Shown here: positions 28,744 through 38,700 of the stretch, piece after piece
How positions within the stretch are numbered: the first letter of the stretch is position 1
How the letters are laid out: each line of letters starts with the position of its first letter
Source: Corynebacterium mustelae
GTDB lineage: Bacteria > Actinomycetota > Actinomycetes > Mycobacteriales > Mycobacteriaceae
NCBI RefSeq assembly: GCF_001020985.1
Contig: NZ_CP011542.1
Location: 806,001-870,000 of the forward strand
Reading direction: 5' to 3'
Length of the DNA: 64,000 nucleotides
Notes under the pieces: model-generated
Seen by the model: the letters and a program-made list of their open reading frames with translations, nothing else
What the model was told of the DNA's origin: nothing
Databases searched by the model: none
Made by a program: the position numbers and the translations under genes

Positions 28744-28819
28744 GTTGCTCTCCTTTGTAATTTCAGAAAATCTGAAGGGGTTAACAGCAGTCCACTTTAC
28801 TGCGTGGTGGTAGCTGCAT

Positions 28820-28858
28820 GAAAATCAGTGGATTTTTCATAGCCGTATCAGCTACGGC
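28820..28858 (-). terminator. weak hairpins after whiB1
   Basis: GCCGTA (28842-28847) / TACGGC (28853-28858) and an adjacent GAAAATC...GATTTTTC pairing lie just after the whiB1 stop. On the minus strand the first stem is followed by a short A-rich run rather than a clear T-tract, so termination may be partial. Confidence 0.35.
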
Positions 28859-28870
28859 GGTTATTAAAAC

Positions 28871-29131
28871 TTAGAGGGTGATGCGAGCACGGCCGCGTCC
28901 GCGATTCTTACGGCGCTTCAGTGCGCGGCGCTCGTCTTCACTCATGCCACCCCAGACGCCAGCATCTTGGCCGGTTTCCAATGCCCATGCGAGGCACTGG
29001 GAGGTGACAGGGCAGCGGTTGCAGACTACCTTTGCGGCAGCAACCTGTGCGAGGGCGGGGCCGGAGTTACCAACAGGGAAGAAAAGTTCAGGGTCCTCAT
29101 CGCGGCAGACAGCTTGGTGACGCCAATCCAT
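28871..29131 (-). CDS. whiB1: WhiB1-type iron-sulfur transcription factor (WhcE in C. glutamicum)
   Basis: 86 aa. Four cluster Cys are seen: one near residue 9 (AVCRDED), then VCNRCPVTSQC. The GVWGG turn and the basic tail KRRKNRGRGRARI for DNA binding follow. WhiB1 carries a nitric-oxide-sensitive 4Fe-4S cluster and binds the primary sigma factor. The C. glutamicum counterpart near sigH is called whcE and is linked to heat and oxidative stress. A strong ribosome site (AAAGGAG) precedes the ATG. The upstream region is unusually long. Confidence 0.93.
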   Translation of the reverse strand: MDWRHQAVCRDEDPELFFPVGNSGPALAQVAAAKVVCNRCPVTSQCLAWALETGQDAGVWGGMSEDERRALKRRKNRGRGRARITL

Positions 29132-29930
29132 ATTTAATCTCCTTTAGTTCGTTGCAAGATGGAATTTTATTCTTAAGTTTTAGGGCTGTTTGCTAAACGG
29201 CATAATTCCACGAGAAACCTCGGTTAAATTGGAACTTGAATAACGCTCCGACCAGTAAAGTGGCTGGTGTTACCCATGTTCCTTGGGGTTTGAGGTGGAA
29301 GGTTTGTAGGCTGCTGCCTAGCGGGTGGGAGTTTAGCGGGCGTTAATAATGTGTCCGCTTTTTTGATCCTTGAATGATGATGTCACGTCTGACCAATCTT
29401 CGCTAGGGTTTAGCCCTAAAATGTGGGGAGCTTCACAATTTTTCCCGAATGTAACTGTGTTTATTGTGGGTATTTTGCGTAGCAAAGCTTGCTGGCAGAA
29501 ATTATGAAAACGTTTTAACCTGCGCAAATAGAAGTTGGGTTAAAGAACCGCTCGCTGCAATTTCGTCAAATCTACACCCCCATAAAATGGTCTATATTGA
29601 TGGTCTCTTACTTACTTAGGCTTAGCTTAAAAGACCAGCTAGAATGGAATTTTTCCAAAATGTTATATAAGCGCAAAATATGCTTAAAGCATGCTTAAAA
29701 TCTTATTTCTAAGCTATTTTAAAGAAAACTGGAGTTTCCTGAAAATGATCGCCCTACCCATTTGGGGTTAATCAATCTATTGGAAAACATGATGATCTCG
29801 TGATAGGGCTCATTAATCGGTTCGGATTTTACTTGACCGCCAAATTCATTGGTTAGGGCTGTGGTTGTGGTCAACCGCACAAGCATGTGAAGCCTTGGGG
29901 TCACCTAGCAAGCGAGGTAGACTACCAACC
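29132..29930. promoter_or_regulatory. 800-bp AT-rich region upstream of whiB1
   Basis: No convincing gene on either strand. 29560-29780 is strongly AT-rich and carries repeated GCTTAAA words (about 29632, 29681 and 29692) and the near-palindromic TTAGGCTTAGCTTAA at about 29617-29631, which faintly resembles a DtxR-type iron box. It probably holds the whiB1 promoter(s) and that of the plus-strand membrane gene. Confidence 0.4.
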
Positions 29931-30353
29931 GTGTCTACTTCATCACCTCGCCCGCCAGGACCCGTGCTGTGGGCTGCGATCATCGCAGCCATCCAATCGC
30001 TCATTGGGTTAGGTTACGCCGCATTACTCATCGTGCGAGAAGCAAGCGGATACACCGACCCCTCAATCGTCTACGAATCAGACAACGCCAATACGGCTGT
30101 GGGGTACGGCACCGCGGTGTTTTTCATCATTATCTTCGGCGCAGTGCTCACAGGCGCGATCTTCATGGCACGCGCAAAGAAATGGGGTAGGGGTCCGGTA
30201 ATAATGCTGGAAATCCTATTGCTGTTGATTTCCTACTACATGTTCAGCGCCGGACAAACCCTCATGGGCTTGGCCACAGCATTATCAGCACTCATTGCGT
30301 TAGGTATGCTTTTTAGCCCCCGCGCCGTGCACTGGGCTGCCACCCACTACTAA
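29931..30353 (+). CDS. small integral membrane protein
   Basis: 140 aa with four predicted membrane helices (about residues 12-34, 52-75, 86-102 and 104-124 from the GTG). The N-terminus is short and Pro/Ser-rich (VSTSSPRPPGP). I do not recognise a family. GTG 29931 is favoured: a purine-rich stretch (GCGAGGTAG) lies upstream, and earlier codons read as non-coding sequence. It ends next to the convergent gene. Confidence 0.7.
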   Translation: MSTSSPRPPGPVLWAAIIAAIQSLIGLGYAALLIVREASGYTDPSIVYESDNANTAVGYGTAVFFIIIFGAVLTGAIFMARAKKWGRGPVIMLEILLLLISYYMFSAGQTLMGLATALSALIALGMLFSPRAVHWAATHY

Positions 30354-31646
30354 TTAACTTCCGGGGTGCAAAACAGCAACCGTGTCCCCGCGTTTTTCAA
30401 CGATGTAATGGCCGGTGACCTGAAGCGAAACCGGCCCCTGGTACCCGCCGCGATCAATGGGGATCGTGCGGGTGACAGCGCCATTATCCCAATTGACTGC
30501 CGTGAGCCCTTCAGTGGTGGGATACACAACCATGTTGTTCAACGCGATGGGGGTTCCAATGGCGTCCGGGAAAACATGAACCACATCAAGGGTGCTAGGC
30601 ATAAACAGGTACAGCTTGTCACCATCGAACCACGACATGTGGTGCGGTAAATCGGCGGTCTGCGGGGCAAAGGCTACCTCGTGGGCCGCCTTGGTCGCTT
30701 CGTCGACAAGCGGTGCGGCACTCGCCCCCGTTGAGTTTCGCGGATTACCGTCCTTGTCGTAACTAGTAATTGTTGCCGATTCGGACGCGCTCTGCGCAGG
30801 CGAATAAACTGCAGCCCCCTGTTGATCAATAGCCACCACCTGATTGCCCTTACCGGTTAACGCCACACTTGCGGTGACCTCTGGGGTACGTGATTCCTTC
30901 GGGGTAGCCTTGAGCAACCGCAACCACTCTTGACCTTGGCAGGTTTGGACGACCGCCACATTCTCAGTTCGGGTAAGTGCTGAAGAGATCACGCAATCTT
31001 CATGTGGCTGCAATCCCGGCTCTTGTTTAGCCGAGACTTCGCCGTATTCTAAGGTTCGCACTAAATCGCTACGCCATAATTCCATGCGTGATGGTGCTAC
31101 GATACCGACCCGGTCGTTGGAAGAAACTGGAACCACAGGCGAAGCCGCAAGTGCCGAACGTGTCGCTTTATAGGTACCTGTCGCGCTGTCGATACGGACA
31201 ACGTCGCCGCATCCAACCCCAGTTTTATAGACCGCAACCACTGAATCCCATGCCTGCTGCAGCGAACACAATTCAACATCCCGGCGATAACTCCACAGGG
31301 TGTCGCCAGATTCAGGCTCCAAAGCGTTAATTACCCAATCCGAGCCTTCCTGAACCGCAGAAATGACTAAACCTCCAGTTACGACAGGGCGGAAATTCGA
31401 CGCATCCTGGGCCGGTGCCTGCCACGCGGTGGAATAGGAGAACCCGAGGAAATTCAAGGCCAATGGTTGCTCGTATGACGGATTAGCCGGAGACAATTGG
31501 GAATCATTAATTGGTGCTGTGGCAACAACACCACCGATTGCGGCAGCGGTGACAGCGGAAAGTGCCGCGACCGCCCACCAATCCCGGCGGGATCGACGCA
31601 GCACAGGGGTGCGCTTGTGCGTATCAACAGTGGTTTTTTCAGTCAC
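30354..31646 (-). CDS. membrane-anchored beta-propeller protein (Rv3212-like)
   Basis: 430 aa. A basic cytoplasmic N-terminus is followed by one membrane helix (about residues 23-45) and a large extracytoplasmic domain with PQQ-like propeller repeats (LEPESGDTLWSYRRDVELC, VVRIDSATGTY, LTAVNWDNGAVTRTI). Cys residues are spaced as if forming disulfides. It corresponds in position and style to mycobacterial Rv3212, a conserved envelope protein of unclear function. It follows rhlE by 6 bp, so they are cotranscribed. Confidence 0.8.
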   Translation of the reverse strand: MTEKTTVDTHKRTPVLRRSRRDWWAVAALSAVTAAAIGGVVATAPINDSQLSPANPSYEQPLALNFLGFSYSTAWQAPAQDASNFRPVVTGGLVISAVQEGSDWVINALEPESGDTLWSYRRDVELCSLQQAWDSVVAVYKTGVGCGDVVRIDSATGTYKATRSALAASPVVPVSSNDRVGIVAPSRMELWRSDLVRTLEYGEVSAKQEPGLQPHEDCVISSALTRTENVAVVQTCQGQEWLRLLKATPKESRTPEVTASVALTGKGNQVVAIDQQGAAVYSPAQSASESATITSYDKDGNPRNSTGASAAPLVDEATKAAHEVAFAPQTADLPHHMSWFDGDKLYLFMPSTLDVVHVFPDAIGTPIALNNMVVYPTTEGLTAVNWDNGAVTRTIPIDRGGYQGPVSLQVTGHYIVEKRGDTVAVLHPGS

Positions 31647-31652
31647 GGATGT

Positions 31653-33029
31653 CTAACCCCGCCGCCTTGCCGAACGGGACCGATTCCCGCCGCGTTTCGT
31701 TTTACTCGACCCGTCGCGACGACCCCGACCACCCGGTGATGTTGCGCGTCGATTACCAGAATCTCTACCAGTGTAAACCCGGCGCGGTGGCCCCACTTCT
31801 TCCGTGGCTTCTTCAGGGATATTAAGTGCTGAATAAAGCTCCGGAGAGGTGCTAAACCATTGGGGTGGTTCGGGTATTTCCAACTGCAATTCGTCGTTGA
31901 TTAGTTGCCACTTATTCAGTTCGTCGTAACCCACCATTGTTATTGCGGTTCCGGAATGCCCGGCGCGGCCGGTGCGACCGATCCGATGCACGTAAGTCAT
32001 GGGGTCGTCTGGTGTTTGGAAATTGATGACATGTGTTACGTCATCAATGTCAATGCCGCGTGCCGCCACATCCGTTGCTACGAGTATGTCGATTGTGCCG
32101 GAGCGGAATGCATCAAGCGCGGCTTCCCGTGCAGCCTGGTTGAGGTCGCCGTGTACGGTTCCGACGGAAAAACCCCGTGCGGCGAGATCTTCTGCCAGTT
32201 GTTGGGCGCTGCGTTTGGTGCGGGCGAAGATGATGGTTTTGCCGCGTCCGGGTGCTTGGAGGATCCGGGAGCAGGTGGCGACTTTGTCCATGCGGTGCGA
32301 TTGGAAGATGATTTGTTCGGTGCTCGCGTGCGTTTGGGCTGCGTCGACGTCTTCGGCACGGATATGCACTGGTTGTTTGAGGAAGGTGCGGGCCAGTGTG
32401 AGCACTGGCCCGGGCATGGTGGCGGAGAAGAGCATTGTTTGATGCTCGTGGGTGAGCGCCGATAGTAGTTTCTCGATGTCGGGGAAGAAGCCGAGGTCGA
32501 GCATTTCGTCTGCTTCGTCTAGCACGAGGATTGCCACTTTATCCAATTGGAGGATGTCACGGTTATAAAGGTCGAGGAGGCGGCCGGGGGTGCCCACAAC
32601 AACGTCCACTCCTTTTTTAAGGGTGCGTTGTTGTTCCTCGATTGGGCGGCCGCCATATACGGTGGCGATCCGGACGGGGAGAAAAGCCGCCGCAGCATCA
32701 AGGTCAGCCCCAACTTGGACTGCTAATTCTCGGGTTGGGGTGACCACTAAGGCACGTGGAGTTCCATCAAGTTCTTCGATGTCAGCGGAGTCAAAGACCC
32801 GGTCGAGAAGAGGTACACCGAAGCCATAGGTCTTTCCCATGCCGGTGCGGGCTTGGCCGATGATGTCCCGGCCGTCGAGGGCGATGGGAAGTGTTTGTTC
32901 TTGAATGGCAAAGGTGCGGACGATACCGTGTTGGGCGAGAGCCCGGGCGATTTCGGCCGCTACGCCGAGTTCTAGGAAGGTCGGTGACGCTTCTTGTAAC
33001 GGGGTTTTGGCTTTGCTTTGAAAAGACAC
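31653..33029 (-). CDS. rhlE: DEAD-box RNA helicase (RhlE type)
   Basis: 458 aa. A Q-motif region is followed by motif I ARTGMGKT, Ia PTRELA, II DEAD (VLDEADEMLDLGF), III SAT, IV-V (IFARTKRSAQQ, VATDVAARGID) and VI HRIGRTGRAG. The C-terminal tail is Arg/Gly/Ser-rich and basic, a typical unstructured RNA-binding extension. It unwinds or remodels RNA, probably in ribosome assembly or RNA decay. Start GTG at 33029, followed downstream by the Rv3212-like gene. Confidence 0.95.
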   Translation of the reverse strand: MSFQSKAKTPLQEASPTFLELGVAAEIARALAQHGIVRTFAIQEQTLPIALDGRDIIGQARTGMGKTYGFGVPLLDRVFDSADIEELDGTPRALVVTPTRELAVQVGADLDAAAAFLPVRIATVYGGRPIEEQQRTLKKGVDVVVGTPGRLLDLYNRDILQLDKVAILVLDEADEMLDLGFFPDIEKLLSALTHEHQTMLFSATMPGPVLTLARTFLKQPVHIRAEDVDAAQTHASTEQIIFQSHRMDKVATCSRILQAPGRGKTIIFARTKRSAQQLAEDLAARGFSVGTVHGDLNQAAREAALDAFRSGTIDILVATDVAARGIDIDDVTHVINFQTPDDPMTYVHRIGRTGRAGHSGTAITMVGYDELNKWQLINDELQLEIPEPPQWFSTSPELYSALNIPEEATEEVGPPRRVYTGRDSGNRRATSPGGRGRRDGSSKTKRGGNRSRSARRRG

Positions 33030-33356
33030 ATAGTTGATTTTAACGTGCAGAATGAAAAGTTAAAGATATTTCATGGGCAGGTGCTGGGTTTTGTCGGCCA
33101 GGGCATGCCTTAGAAGGATTCAATGGTTTTGACCAGTGGAATATGGATATTGTGATCGATCTGGGGTGGTTAAAAGCAGCGGCTGTGTCGGTATGGGAAA
33201 CCTTGCTCGCGGGGGCAACCGGGTTATGATGGTGGGAACTTTTAGGGTGCTGCGTTGGCTGGGAATCGCTTGATGTTGCACAATTAAGAGTTGGTTTTAT
33301 TGTTTTTATTGGCGCGGTGTCGCCCAATTATTAAAAAGAATGGATCGAAAGATTTT
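33030..33356. promoter_or_regulatory. divergent promoter region rhlE / DUF3107
   Basis: 327 bp without a gene. On the minus strand TAAAAT lies shortly before the rhlE start. The plus-strand side is AT-rich before the DUF3107 gene. No clear operator is seen. Confidence 0.4.
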
Positions 33357-33584
33357 ATGGACATCAAGATTGGTTTCAGCGATTCGCCACGTGAACTCGT
33401 GGTTTCCAGCAACGACGACCGGGACGTAGTTTCCGCCAAGATCGCTGAAGCGCTGCAAGCTGGCACGGGGGTGCTTGAGCTTAACGACGACAAAGGGCGT
33501 CGCTACTTGGTGCGTAATAACCACATTGCTTATGTTGAGATCGGTTCCAGCGCGCCGCGCACAGTAGGGTTTGCTGGTGCCTAA
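33357..33584 (+). CDS. DUF3107 family protein
   Basis: 75 aa starting MDIKIGFSDSPRELV and ending in SSAPRTVGFAGA, matching the conserved actinobacterial DUF3107 (mycobacterial TB9.4/Rv3208A type). Function unknown; the protein is small, soluble and an alpha/beta mix. ATG 33357 is chosen over the upstream frame because it restores the family start. It overlaps the next gene. Confidence 0.88.
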   Translation: MDIKIGFSDSPRELVVSSNDDRDVVSAKIAEALQAGTGVLELNDDKGRRYLVRNNHIAYVEIGSSAPRTVGFAGA

Positions 33585-34668
33585 CCACTCCGACTCCCAA
33601 ACCGGACACTCTTCCTGGGGGGATGGCTTCCGGGAAGGCCGGTTTGAAGTTCGTGGTGATGCGATCATGGAAGTTTTTGATGAGCCGGATTCGCCACGGC
33701 AATCGTATGCTTCACGCGATTTGACGGACACTGACTCTGAACGGGCAACGCATCGGCATGCCGCCCATAGTCATGCTGCTCATTCGTCTTCGGGGGCGAA
33801 AATTTCGGTTGCCTTGCGTCGTTTTGTCGACATTTTTGGCTGGCGCGCCTACGCCATTCCACTATTGGCGATTATCACGGTGTGGGTATTGCTGGACGTA
33901 ATGTTGAGTGGATTTGGTTCAACGGATGAGCCTGTAACTGTGGGAGCACAAACAAGCAGCAACGCCCCGGTTGACCCGCAACGCGGACCGGACCCTGCTA
34001 AGACGCCGCCGCCATCGATAGCTGCTACCGAATTGCCCGCAGGTGGGAACTTCACCATGACGGGGCAAGGAGTGTATCGCACGGTGGGTGTGCCTGGTGC
34101 ACAACGAGGTGAGGGTAAAGAAAAGACGTTCACTTATGTGATTGAGGTTGAAGAGGGGATCGATACCGCAGCTTACGGTGGCGACGATGCCTTTGCGACG
34201 ATGGTGGATGCAACGCTGACGAATGTTAAGGGTTGGACTCACGATCCGAGGTTCCGCTTTGAGCATATCCAAGAATCCCCCGGGCTAGTGCCGGATCTAC
34301 GGATTCAACTTACCAGCGTGGAAACCACCCATAGCTTGTGCGGTAATGACATTGAGATGGAGACGTCTTGTTTCTACGCCGATAAGGGGCGAGTGGTTAT
34401 TAATGAATCCCGGTGGGTGCGTGGTGCCACACCATTTGAAGGTGATTTAGGGGCGTATCGTCAGTACCTGATTAACCACGAAGTGGGGCATGGAATTGGC
34501 TATGGACTTCATGAATCCTGTGGCGGACAGGGTGAATTGGCACCGATCATGATGCAGCAGACGCTGAGTGTGAGTAATTCGCAGCTGTATCACATCGACC
34601 CTGAAGAAGTATATAAAGATGATGGTTTGGTCTGCGTGACCAATCCATGGCCGTATCCACATGTTTAG
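33577..34668 (+). CDS. membrane-anchored DUF3152 metallopeptidase-like protein
   Basis: About 363 aa. A long cytoplasmic His/Ser-rich N-terminus leads to one membrane helix (about residue 90-110), a Pro-rich linker and the DUF3152 domain. This contains NHEVGHGIGYGLHESC, an HExxH zinc-protease-like motif with a third His, and paired Cys (SLCGNDIEMETSCF). It probably acts outside the membrane. GTG 33577 overlaps the DUF3107 stop by 8 bp; TTG 33571 or a later ATG (33667) are alternatives. Corresponds to the Rv3207c position. Confidence 0.85.
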   Translation: MPNHSDSQTGHSSWGDGFREGRFEVRGDAIMEVFDEPDSPRQSYASRDLTDTDSERATHRHAAHSHAAHSSSGAKISVALRRFVDIFGWRAYAIPLLAIITVWVLLDVMLSGFGSTDEPVTVGAQTSSNAPVDPQRGPDPAKTPPPSIAATELPAGGNFTMTGQGVYRTVGVPGAQRGEGKEKTFTYVIEVEEGIDTAAYGGDDAFATMVDATLTNVKGWTHDPRFRFEHIQESPGLVPDLRIQLTSVETTHSLCGNDIEMETSCFYADKGRVVINESRWVRGATPFEGDLGAYRQYLINHEVGHGIGYGLHESCGGQGELAPIMMQQTLSVSNSQLYHIDPEEVYKDDGLVCVTNPWPYPHV

Positions 34669-34700
34669 AAACGCCTCGGCTTAAGGGGTGGGATAACCCA

Positions 34701-34732
34701 GGTGATTCACCCCGCAGGTGGGGAGAATCACC
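34701..34732 (+). other. hairpin after the DUF3152 gene
   Basis: Arms GGTGATTCACCCC (34701-34713) and GGGGAGAATCACC (34720-34732) pair at 12 of 13 positions with a 6-base loop. There is no T-run; it may be a factor-assisted terminator or an mRNA 3' stabiliser. Confidence 0.55.
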
Positions 34733-34764
34733 CTATGGGGGTAGCTGACCTTTATGCTTGACGT

Positions 34765-35661
34765 ATGGCCGAAAAAACAGACCGCCCGCAGCTGGAAGTT
34801 GCTAGTCCGGTGACACCACATGCGACACTTCCTAATCATGTTCGGGATTCCTTTCATGTGTCCCCGCAAGCGCAGCCGCAGCAGTTGGGAGCAGCATGGG
34901 ATTATGGTTGGCTGTTGGAAACCGTGGTTCTTATCCAAGTGTCTCAACCGGATCGCGCTGCCTGGTCCTCACGCCTGAGGGAAAATCTACAGGTACCGGG
35001 GGTGCGTATTGTTCGGCCGGTGCGTTCCACCGATGGTCGTTTTATCAACGCCGGTTGGCGGGCTTCGCATTACGTTGCGGGGAATTTAGCTGCCCGAGTG
35101 GATGAGACCGTTGCCGCCGCCCTGCGGTTGGACACCGCGTTGGCCACAGTTCCAATCCCAGACATCTTTAATCAGGGGGTGGATCAACAGGATGTCTTTG
35201 CCGTAGCCGACAAGGCGGCCTGGCGTGATGAACACGACATCGTTGTATTGGATTCAGCTATCCCTGCACACGACATGGTCGCCACTATCTTGCCAAAGGT
35301 GCGGGATTTGCTGCGCCCGTTCGTCGAAAAGCTAGCGATGCAAGTCACTCATGCGGATATGCTGGCAACCACTATTTATGCTGGCACCCAACCACCCACC
35401 GTTACCGATATCGTGGGAGTGGCGCACCCACATGGGTACACAGCGGCCCAAACGATCGTTGATGCGCTCATCATGGGCGCAACCGATGCGAGAGTCATCG
35501 ATCGGTTCCACCACATACCGGAATTACCGCAGCTTCTACTGAGGGGGTTGCTGTATCGACTCTATGTTCACGCCCTCCATCCGCAAGCCACATCGAACAC
35601 TGGTACTAACCTGGAGTGGGCTGCGCAAACGATCGTGTCACGAGTCCGTGGCACAATCTAA
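34765..35661 (+). CDS. TIGR02569-type protein next to AdnAB
   Basis: 298 aa, conserved in Mycobacteriales beside the adnAB genes (from memory). It is weakly related to kinase/phosphotransferase folds: late segments MQVTHADMLATTIY and VTDIVGVAHPHGYTAAQTIVDAL resemble a degenerate HGD...D region without certain catalytic residues. No signal or membrane segment. There is no ribosome site; TATGCT (34753-34758) ends 6 bases before the ATG, so the mRNA is probably leaderless. Confidence 0.75.
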   Translation: MAEKTDRPQLEVASPVTPHATLPNHVRDSFHVSPQAQPQQLGAAWDYGWLLETVVLIQVSQPDRAAWSSRLRENLQVPGVRIVRPVRSTDGRFINAGWRASHYVAGNLAARVDETVAAALRLDTALATVPIPDIFNQGVDQQDVFAVADKAAWRDEHDIVVLDSAIPAHDMVATILPKVRDLLRPFVEKLAMQVTHADMLATTIYAGTQPPTVTDIVGVAHPHGYTAAQTIVDALIMGATDARVIDRFHHIPELPQLLLRGLLYRLYVHALHPQATSNTGTNLEWAAQTIVSRVRGTI

Positions 35662-35781
35662 ATCTATGACTCATCCGTCAATCAGAGCAACGCAGTCGAC
35701 TGCTTTTAACACAAGCGGCTTAGTCTTAGGTGATAAAGTCACACAAACCTCTAAACATTTTCCCACCTGGTAGCTGCAATC

Positions 35782-38700
35782 ATGGATAAAACACAAGCGT
35801 ATGACCACACCCGTGTTGAGGGCACTGACCTAGAAGAAATCGCCCTGCCCATAGGGGCGGTACGGGTGCAACTGGTTCGGCCAGAAAGTCATAACCCGCA
35901 ACGTGAGTGGGATAACCCCCTTTTTTCCGAACAACAGGGGGTGTGGCGATTGATCGGAAGCGCTGGTACTGGGGTTAGTTCGTTGCTACTCGATACCATC
36001 GCGCACCGAATTGCATCCGGTGAGCGCCCGGAAAATATCCTGGTCATTGCGGCTTCGAAACAAGCTGCCTCACGGCTCAGGCGCGGTATTGTCGCCCGAG
36101 TTGCCGGCGATTCGTACCGCTCCGCCAGCACGATGGTGCGCTCAATACACTCGCTGGCCTTTGCACTACTGCGCAGCAGCAAAAAAGAAAACCTTCGGTT
36201 GATTACCGGCGCGGAACAAGATGCGGTAATTCGAGAACTACTGGCTGGCCACATTGAAATGCGGATGCCCAGGTGGCCGGAGCAGTGCCGCGAGGCCATC
36301 GGCATGGTGGGTTTCGCCCGTGGGTTACGTGACTTCCTCTTACGTGCTGTGGAACGCGGCCTAAGCCCGGAGGACTTGGAAGAATTAGGCCACAGCTACG
36401 ACCGCCCCATGTGGAGTGCAGCGGGGGAATTTCTTCGAGAATACGAACAAATTATGGCGCTTGGCGGCACGCATTCATTAAGCGCATCCGAGCTGGTCAG
36501 CATGGTCTTAGAGACGGAGCTTCCCGACACAAATTTCACCACCATTATTGTCGATGACGCCCAACATTTAGATCCAAAATCCGCTGAGTTGGTGGCCCAA
36601 TTAATTCAGCGAGCGTCATTCGCGGTCATCGCTGGCGATCCAGAGCAATCCGTTTACCGGTTTAGGGGAGCTAGGCCCACTTTTCTTACCGACTACCCGG
36701 TGGATAACGAACTTAAGCTGCACATACCACACCGGATAGTGGCGCAACCTGGGGCTGCCGGAGTGGAATATCGCGAACTCGAATCCGTTGGACAGCAACA
36801 GGAAGTAGTCGCTGATATTATCCGACGTGCCCACTTAATAGATGGTGTTGCCTGGAAAGACATCGCAGTAGTTGTCCGATCTGTCGGTATGATCGCCTCG
36901 ATTCGACGCGGGTTGCTGGCGGCAGGAGTGCCGGTCCATATCGATCCCACCGACATTGTGCTCAGCCAACAACACATCGTCGCGGCATTGCTGCTGGCGG
37001 TTCGTGCAGTACGGGAAAAAATCACCCCCAGCGAACTGGAGGAACTCGTGCTAGGCCCAATCGGTGGTGCCGATGCTGTCACGCTGCGTCGGCTATTTCG
37101 GGCACTACGCAAAGTGGAATTGCGCTACCACCGTGCAAGCAGCGAAACAGCTGATATGCCGTCTCGCCCCATGATGCGCCGTGCCATCGACATACTTGCG
37201 GATATTGTGCTTGATGCGGAACCAGATCCGGATTTCCTAGCTGACGTAACTGCAGAACTTACCCAGCGGGAACTGGATATTCTTTCACGCATCCGCACCG
37301 TTTTGGCAGCCGGAAGGCAACCCGGTTCGGTCGAAGAAATACTGTGGAATATCTGGTCCGCCACCAATCTGGATCGACACTTGCTGGCTGTGAGCTTGCG
37401 AGGCGGGGCGGCAGGCTCCCAAGCGGATCGCGACTTAGATTCAGTGATGGCGCTTTTCGACGCCGCCGGCGACTGGGTGGAACGACGCCCCACCGCCAGC
37501 ATCGACTCCTTCATTGCCCATATTCGGGAACAAGAACTACCCACTGGTGTACGCGATCGTCGACTAGCTACACCAGAGGCGGTCAGCATCGTAACCGCGC
37601 ACGCAACTTCCGGCCAGCAATGGGATACTGTTGTCGTCTGCGGGGTGCAGGAAGGACAATGGCCCTCACTGGGGGAAACTGGTACTTTATTCGGCCAGGA
37701 AGAACTCGTCGACCTGATCGATGACGGCATCGAACCTGGAACCCCCATCTCCCGGGCGGCGGAACGGCTTGCCGAGGAACGTCGTCTCTTTCATATGGCA
37801 ACCAGCCGCGCTACCCGGGCGTTATTTATTACCGCAGTCGATGCGCCAGATGCCGAAGAAGCACTCGAACCCTCCCGGTTTGTGCGCGAATTCGCTGAAT
37901 ACAACGCCGCCGTCGCTGAACACGATAACCACGCGGGGCAAGCTCTAACAGCAGACACCAACGAGACGATTACATCGCAACCAGCCGACGAAACCACGGC
38001 AAAAGCCCCGAATCTGGTTGAGGCTACGCGGCCGCACCAAGGAGATCTCTTCGAATTACTCGATGCTGTTGACACTGAAACCACACCAGATGCAGGCAAG
38101 GCGGTTGGCTTAGCCGAGCCGGTAGACAGCTACACCACTCGATTGTTGTCGGTACCTGCAATTGTGGCGGAACTACGGCGCGCACTTATCAATCCACAAG
38201 TGAACCAACGCGCCAAAGACCAAGCTGCGCGTCAATTGGCACGGCTAGCAGACGCCGGAATCCCCGGCGCTGACCCAACGCAGTGGTGGGGGATCGCAGA
38301 CAGCAGCGAAACCACAAAGCTAACAGTCAAACGGTTATCGCCGTCGCGCATTGAAGCTGGCTTGGAATGCCCACTGCGGGCAACCTTGCACCAGGTGCTC
38401 ACCGATGAAGAAACCCCCATAGCGTTGCTTCGGGGTACTTTGCTACACGCATTTGCAGAAGCTATTGCTACCGGTGCCGATGTTGATGCCGCACGGGAAG
38501 CTATCATCACCGCGTTCGATTCCATTGTAAAAGCACCACAGTGGCTAAAAGAACACGAAATTCATGTGTGGAAAGATGCCCTCGACAGAACAGCGCTGTG
38601 GTTGCAGACCACCCGGGCAGTATTTGAACAGGTAGGGGTGGAGATCGCCGCGAATGTTCAGCTACCAAACGGGGTGCAGCTCGTCGGCCGGATTGACCGG

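Noticed and set aside
29719..29904. 61-codon minus-strand ORF upstream of whiB1
   Set aside because: AT-rich spacer, no RBS and no recognised relation.
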